Source of the DNA: an uncultured Allobosea sp.
GTDB lineage: Bacteria > Pseudomonadota > Alphaproteobacteria > Rhizobiales > Beijerinckiaceae
Direction: 5' to 3'
Assembly (NCBI RefSeq): GCF_945956895.1
Contig: NZ_CAMFJF010000017.1
Coordinates: forward strand, 22,232-86,231
Length of the DNA stretch: 64,000 nt
Part shown: positions 57,897 to 64,000 of the stretch, in pieces
Layout: every line of letters starts with the position of its first letter
Numbering within the stretch: the first letter of the stretch is position 1
The notes under the pieces: generated by a model
Told to the model about the DNA's origin: nothing
Database searches by the model: none
What the model saw: only the letters and a program-made list of their open reading frames with translations
Made by a program: the position numbers and the translations under genes

Positions 57897-58253
57897 TCAG
57901 CCCTTCGGCGCGGAGGCGATGCCTTCACCGGCCTGCTTGCCGAGATCGGGACGATTGCTGGGGCCGAGCGTCTTGAAGCGCTCGCGGAAATGGCGCGGCA
58001 CGGGGCTGCCGCTCTCGATGGCGACATCGACGAGATAGGCATCGACGACCTTGTTGTCGCGCAGCTCGGCGGCCGCGAAGGCTTCGAGCTTTTCGGCCGC
58101 TGTATCGTCAGCCGCGACCAGCGCGAGCGCGGGATCGCGCGTCCAGGCCAGCGGGCCGGCGCCGTCAATGAAGGCGAAGACGACATCGCCGTCGAGCAGG
58201 TCGTTGGCGAGGAGGATCGCCGGCAGGGGAACGCGTTTCGCAGCAGCGGCCAT
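57897..58253 (-). CDS. DUF2849 family protein
   Basis: MAAAAKRVPLPAILLANDLLDGDVVFAFIDG..., typical neighbour of cysI in alphaproteobacteria. Confidence 0.85.
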   Translation of the reverse strand: MAAAAKRVPLPAILLANDLLDGDVVFAFIDGAGPLAWTRDPALALVAADDTAAEKLEAFAAAELRDNKVVDAYLVDVAIESGSPVPRHFRERFKTLGPSNRPDLGKQAGEGIASAPKG

Positions 58254-58579
58254 CACGCGGCCTCCGCCAGTGTCAGCGTCAGCCCGTCGAGATCGTCGGC
58301 CCAGATGATCTGGCAGGAGAGACGGGAGGTCGCCTCGATCAGCGGCAACTCGTCGAGCGCGTCGATTTCCTCGTCGCGCGGCTCGGGCAGCTTTCCGGCC
58401 CATTCCTGCGCGACGATGACATGGCAGGTGCCGCAATCGCAGGAGCCGCCGCAGACGCCCTCGATGCCGACCTTGTAGTCGCGCAGGATTTCCATGACCC
58501 GCCAGCCTTCCACGGCTTCGAGTTCATGGCTGCGGCCCTGTCGATCGATGACGTTGAGAACTGCCACGATAACGCCCAT
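58253..58579 (-). CDS. 2Fe-2S ferredoxin (adrenodoxin type)
   Basis: GVCGGSCDCGTCHVIV ... RLSCQI; TGATG overlap with DUF2849 gene; alternative GTG start at 58567. Confidence 0.92.
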   Translation of the reverse strand: MGVIVAVLNVIDRQGRSHELEAVEGWRVMEILRDYKVGIEGVCGGSCDCGTCHVIVAQEWAGKLPEPRDEEIDALDELPLIEATSRLSCQIIWADDLDGLTLTLAEAA

Positions 58580-58583
58580 CCCC

Positions 58584-58599
58584 GTTCGGTCTTTCGAAC
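58584..58599. promoter_or_regulatory. Dyad just upstream of ferredoxin start
   Basis: GTTCG-GTCTTT-CGAAC. Confidence 0.4.
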
Positions 58600-58785
58600 A
58601 GAGGTTTTACGCTATGGGCGGGGTATCGCTCAATTCACATCAGGTAGTCGGTTTTTTCGAATTATCAGAGCGCTAGAGTAGAATTATCCTGAAGAGCGGA
58701 TTTTCGGCCGATCTGCCGCAAAATTATGCCATCCGGGCAGCGTCTCGCAGTGAACGCGAGATACTGCCCGGTGCTGGCCTGTGCG

Positions 58786-59760
58786 TCAGGCGCTTTTCAG
58801 GATCGTCTCGACGATTTCCTGCACATCGAACGCTTCGCGCAGCGTCGCGAGATGATGCGGCTCGCCGCGGGTCAGCTTCGCCACGCCTTCGAGCTGCCGG
58901 CGCAGCGCCAGCGGGCGCGCCTCGTTCTGGGAAAGCGCCTCCGGATCGGGCTGCCAGGTTCCGTCGGGAAGGCGGCGCTCGGCACGCGACCAGTCGCAGA
59001 GCCGGACCGCGCCCTTGTCCCCCTCGAGCGTCCAGACGTTATGGTCGTCTTTCGTCGTCGTGCCGACGCTTCCGCTCAACGTCACGGGCAGGGCGCCTGC
59101 CGTCAACGTCGCCTCGATCCGGCGCTCGCTTTTGCCGGCCTCGGGATAGGCAGCCTTGGCGGCAAGGCCGGCGAAAGGACCGGCGATGCGGCGGGTCAGG
59201 AACAGGAAATGTGAGACGACCTCGCGGGTGAAGCCGCCCTGTGCCGTGCGGTCGAGCCAGCCGGCCGCATCGACCTGCCAGGAGCGTGGCCAGTTCGCGA
59301 AGGCGACCTCGATCGTGACATGCTGCGGCGTGCCGACCGCGCCGGACTCGATCCATTCCCGCAGGCGCGCGACCGCCGGCGAGGAGGCGAAAGGAAAGTT
59401 CACCGCGCCGCGTGCGCCAGCCTGGTCCACGAATGCGCGGGCATCGTCGACATCGACAGCCAGCGGCTTCTCGCAGAACACGGCCTTGCCGGCAGCGAGC
59501 GCCGCGCGGGCATGACCGAGATGGGAGGAGGGAGGCGAGGCGATGTAGACGCAGTCGCTCGCTGCGATCAGGTTCGCGGCGTCCGGCTGATGCGCCACCG
59601 ACGGCAATGCCGCGCCGATCCGCGCCATCGCCTCAGCGGAAGGGTCCCAGATGCCGGAGACGCGAAGCGCTGTCGTGGATTGGTCGAGGGCGGCGCGCAG
59701 CATGCGCTCGCCCATGATGCCGGCGCCGATGAGGCCAAGGGAAATCGGGGTATCGGTCAT
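58786..59760 (-). CDS. Gfo/Idh/MocA family oxidoreductase
   Basis: ISLGLIGAGIMGERML...VYIASPPSSHLGHARAALAAGKAVFCEKPLAVD. Confidence 0.93.
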   Translation of the reverse strand: MTDTPISLGLIGAGIMGERMLRAALDQSTTALRVSGIWDPSAEAMARIGAALPSVAHQPDAANLIAASDCVYIASPPSSHLGHARAALAAGKAVFCEKPLAVDVDDARAFVDQAGARGAVNFPFASSPAVARLREWIESGAVGTPQHVTIEVAFANWPRSWQVDAAGWLDRTAQGGFTREVVSHFLFLTRRIAGPFAGLAAKAAYPEAGKSERRIEATLTAGALPVTLSGSVGTTTKDDHNVWTLEGDKGAVRLCDWSRAERRLPDGTWQPDPEALSQNEARPLALRRQLEGVAKLTRGEPHHLATLREAFDVQEIVETILKSA

Positions 59761-59959
59761 GGGTCTCTCGCTCGCCGGATCTTCGGGCTGGCTGCTGTTT
59801 CCCCGGAGAGGAGCCGCTTGTCCAGTGGTTCGGCTCCGGCGGCGAGATCGACGTTCGGTTCGCATGAGCGCAGGGCAGGGGCTCCTGCCTCGCCGCGCGG
59901 TTGACGCTTCCCGCAGCGCTGCCGCATGACACGGGGCTCGACTGAAGGAGGCCCGCCCC

Positions 59960-61000
<1,041 letters not shown>

Positions 61001-61060
61001 GGGCGAGGCGAGAGAGGTGAGGGAGCCTCGACGCCTTTTACGCAGGAGAACCGCGACACC

Positions 61061-61208
61061 TCTTTCCTTCTCCCGGATGGGAGAAGGTGGCCCGGAGGGC
61101 CGGATGAGGGCCTGCCGTTCCAACAGAAGGCGAGGCGGCACCGTTGCGCTCAGGCGATCAACGGCAGGCCCTCACCCCTGCCCCTCTCCCATCCGGGAGA
61201 GGGGTTCC
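61061..61208. repeat. Long imperfect inverted repeat (family D)
   Basis: ctttccttctcccggatgggagaagg...gatgagggcctgccgtt ... aacggcaggccctcacccctgcccctctcccatccgggagaggggttcc. Confidence 0.7.
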
Positions 61209-61236
61209 CCGCGCATGTTTTGCGAGGGCGGTGAGA

Positions 61237-61563
61237 TCACGCCCCGCCCCGCGCGCTCTCCCCAGCGACGCGGGCCTCGGCCTGCGCGATCGCCTCGTCG
61301 GGATCGAGCCCGTTGGCGCGGTTCTGCACCGTGTAGGCGAACGACCTGCGGGTATCGTCCGGCATCGCCCGCAAGACGGCGAGGAAGCAGGCGCCGCGCG
61401 CATCCTGGCAGGCGCGCATCCGCTTGCAGGTCCTGTTCGGGCAGACACGGAAGATTTCGAGCTGGTCGGTCAGCCGGCGAAACAGGGCGGATCGCGCCCT
61501 CTGGCAGCTCTCGAAATCGGTGATCGGCGGGATAGCGGCGGGGGTGTTCCGGCGTTTCGGCAT
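61237..61563 (-). CDS. Small Cys-rich hypothetical protein
   Basis: MPKRRNTPAAIPPITDFESCQRARSALF...RVCPNRTCKRMRACQDARGACFLAVLRAMP. Confidence 0.6.
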   Translation of the reverse strand: MPKRRNTPAAIPPITDFESCQRARSALFRRLTDQLEIFRVCPNRTCKRMRACQDARGACFLAVLRAMPDDTRRSFAYTVQNRANGLDPDEAIAQAEARVAGESARGGA

Positions 61564-61726
61564 GGCGGGTCTCCCTCGGGTCAGGCACGCAGGATCGTCC
61601 GCCCGCGCGGCTGCGCGGCGGGGTCGCAAGGGTGGCTAGACAGGGCTGGCGGAGCGCCGCGAGGCGCGAGGGAAATCCGCAACCGTTGAGCCAGGCTGCG
61701 GCGCGGCGGGATTGAGCCACCCGTCG

Positions 61727-61977
61727 CACGCCCCGTGGCGCCAAGCAGGCAAGTTTACGCAGCCTGCGAACACTTGGCTGCGCGCTCCGGCGATTTTGGG
61801 CTCCGGGCCGCGCTTATCGGGCCGGGCAGTTCAGGATGGGCGGGTTTCGACGCCAGTGTCCCTTACGGGAGCGTCGCGTCGTCGCCATACCCATCGTCAA
61901 TGGCCGGCCGTTCCCAGCGAGCTCCTCGCACAGGGACCGTAGTGTCCCATGCAGACAAGCTTGCGCAGTCTGCATCA
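61727..61977. repeat. Two diverged direct copies of an approx. 45-50-bp palindrome-containing element
   Basis: Copy 1 tcgcacgccccgtggcgccaaGCAGGC-AAGTTTACGCA-GCCTGC; copy 2 tcgcacagggaccgtagtgtcccatGCAGAC-AAGCTTGCGCA-GTCTGC. Confidence 0.55.
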
Positions 61978-62376
61978 CTTTTGAGTTGAAAGACGCCGCC
62001 GCAGGCGGCGGCTTTCGGCGGTGCCCCGAAGCCTCCCGGGAGCAGGGCGTGCCCCCCGCCCGCAGGCGCCGACCCTCACCCAACCTCCAGCATACCTCCG
62101 GATGGCCGCCCCGTTTGGGTGATGGGCGAGGGCAGGATAGGGCGGGTGATTAGGAGCGGGGATAAGTTCGCTGCTGGAACCGCTTCCGTCACGGTCGGGA
62201 CAAGCCCGGGCATGACGATAGCGATCCATTTGCAAGTGAAATTGAGGTGGGCGCAGCCCCCCACCAACATGCAGTCGAATTTTACGCAAAGGCAATTTCG
62301 TGAAGCCGGCTTAATCACACCTTGATTTGTCGCTCGATAATAGCAAATTTGCTCGTTAATAAAAATATTCGGGAGG

Positions 62377-63165
62377 ATGTGTGTGACGACAGTTGCCCAA
62401 GCCTACTTCCATATAAGGCAAGTCCGCTTAGATGATACTCGACTCAGGGGGCTTGGAGATCTGGCGTCATCGCTATCCGCAGAGGCGGCTTCAGGACTCT
62501 ATCCGCCTGATTCAGTTATTGAGGTTCGGCTTTCAGAAGGAAGTTTAAAAGGCTGGATAACTGTAGGTGGTATCGCAATTGCAGCCTATGGCGTGATTGC
62601 GGATTACAAAGGATTCAAGGAGAGTATTCTGGAATTAAATTCCGATGCTAAAATATTCAGTGAAATAGTAATACAAAAATTTATAGAGAAGAGTGATTTG
62701 GGTGGGGGGCAAATATATCGCAAGGAGAGAAGAACAAAAACACCGGGCCGCATAAAGCGCCTGATTGAGAGGCGTGAGCGGCTGAACGAGCACCGCAGCG
62801 AGCTCTCGAAAAGTATCATCGATCGAGAAAATATTGAGATTGAAATGCTACTTCAGGAAATATTAACTGAAGTTGATCCTTCTGAGAGGGCTATTGTTAG
62901 GAAATTGCTCGGAGAAAGCCAGCTTCCGGACCTCCCAACGGACACCGCTCGAATAGCCATTACTTCACCGCGTCACGAGCAGCTTTCAATGATTGACGAA
63001 CGAGGCGCGACCGAGCTCGAACCGCTAGCTGACTACATCCATCGCTTCCGATTGTCAGATGGCCCTTCGCCGAGTCCGTCACCAAAGCTACGCGGTGGCC
63101 TGCTAGGTGGGTCAAATCCCGAGCTTGGGGCGGCGGGGACATTGACTGCACGCGATCCCAAATAG
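62377..63165 (+). CDS. Orphan hypothetical protein with one central TM segment, AT-rich gene
   Basis: 262 aa; SLKGWITVGGIAIAAYGVIADYKGF hydrophobic segment, then charged helical region KRLIERRERLNEHRSELSKSIIDRENIEIEM; composition clearly more AT-rich than flanks. Confidence 0.6.
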   Translation: MCVTTVAQAYFHIRQVRLDDTRLRGLGDLASSLSAEAASGLYPPDSVIEVRLSEGSLKGWITVGGIAIAAYGVIADYKGFKESILELNSDAKIFSEIVIQKFIEKSDLGGGQIYRKERRTKTPGRIKRLIERRERLNEHRSELSKSIIDRENIEIEMLLQEILTEVDPSERAIVRKLLGESQLPDLPTDTARIAITSPRHEQLSMIDERGATELEPLADYIHRFRLSDGPSPSPSPKLRGGLLGGSNPELGAAGTLTARDPK

Positions 63166-63167
63166 AG

Positions 63168-64000
<833 letters not shown>

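Noticed and set aside
56018-57976. 652-aa plus-strand ORF over cysI
   Set aside because: Antisense shadow of cysI.
61987-62006. GCCGCCGCAGGCGGCGGCTTT hairpin as terminator
   Set aside because: No clear T-tract and no gene ending just upstream.

Overview
The window is a GC-rich alphaproteobacterial chromosomal segment. Gene content and protein style look like Hyphomicrobiales/Rhizobiales, possibly Bosea-like (inference). It is mostly core metabolism: tyrS; a suf Fe-S assembly operon (cysteine desulfurase-sufB-C-D-tautomerase-sufS-sufT) with a detached sufA; parE; glnB-glnA; nnr; tRNA-Lys-ftsB; pdhA-pdhB-pdhC-lpdA; rimO; a sulfate uptake and sulfite reduction block (fdx-DUF2849-cysI-DUF934-small membrane protein-cysG-sbp-cysT-cysW-cysA); and the 3' part of uvrA. 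No CRISPR array, intact transposase or prophage was found. The most interesting signals are non-coding: (1) a hairpin with identical CCTTGAA loop and a compensatory stem change, placed 16-17 nt before the start codons of both sufB and sufA; (2) an Irr/ICE-like operator upstream of the suf operon; (3) a GAATTATC motif shared by the two sulfur-operon promoters, doubled with 22-bp phasing in one; (4) a diverged direct-repeat pair of covarying palindromes next to an AT-rich orphan membrane-protein gene beside uvrA; (5) perfect dyads upstream of a diguanylate cyclase and between an aldolase/lyase gene and an AEC transporter; (6) several families of REP-like intergenic palindromes, one lying inside the suf operon. 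All homology calls are by eye from translated motifs; no database search was run.
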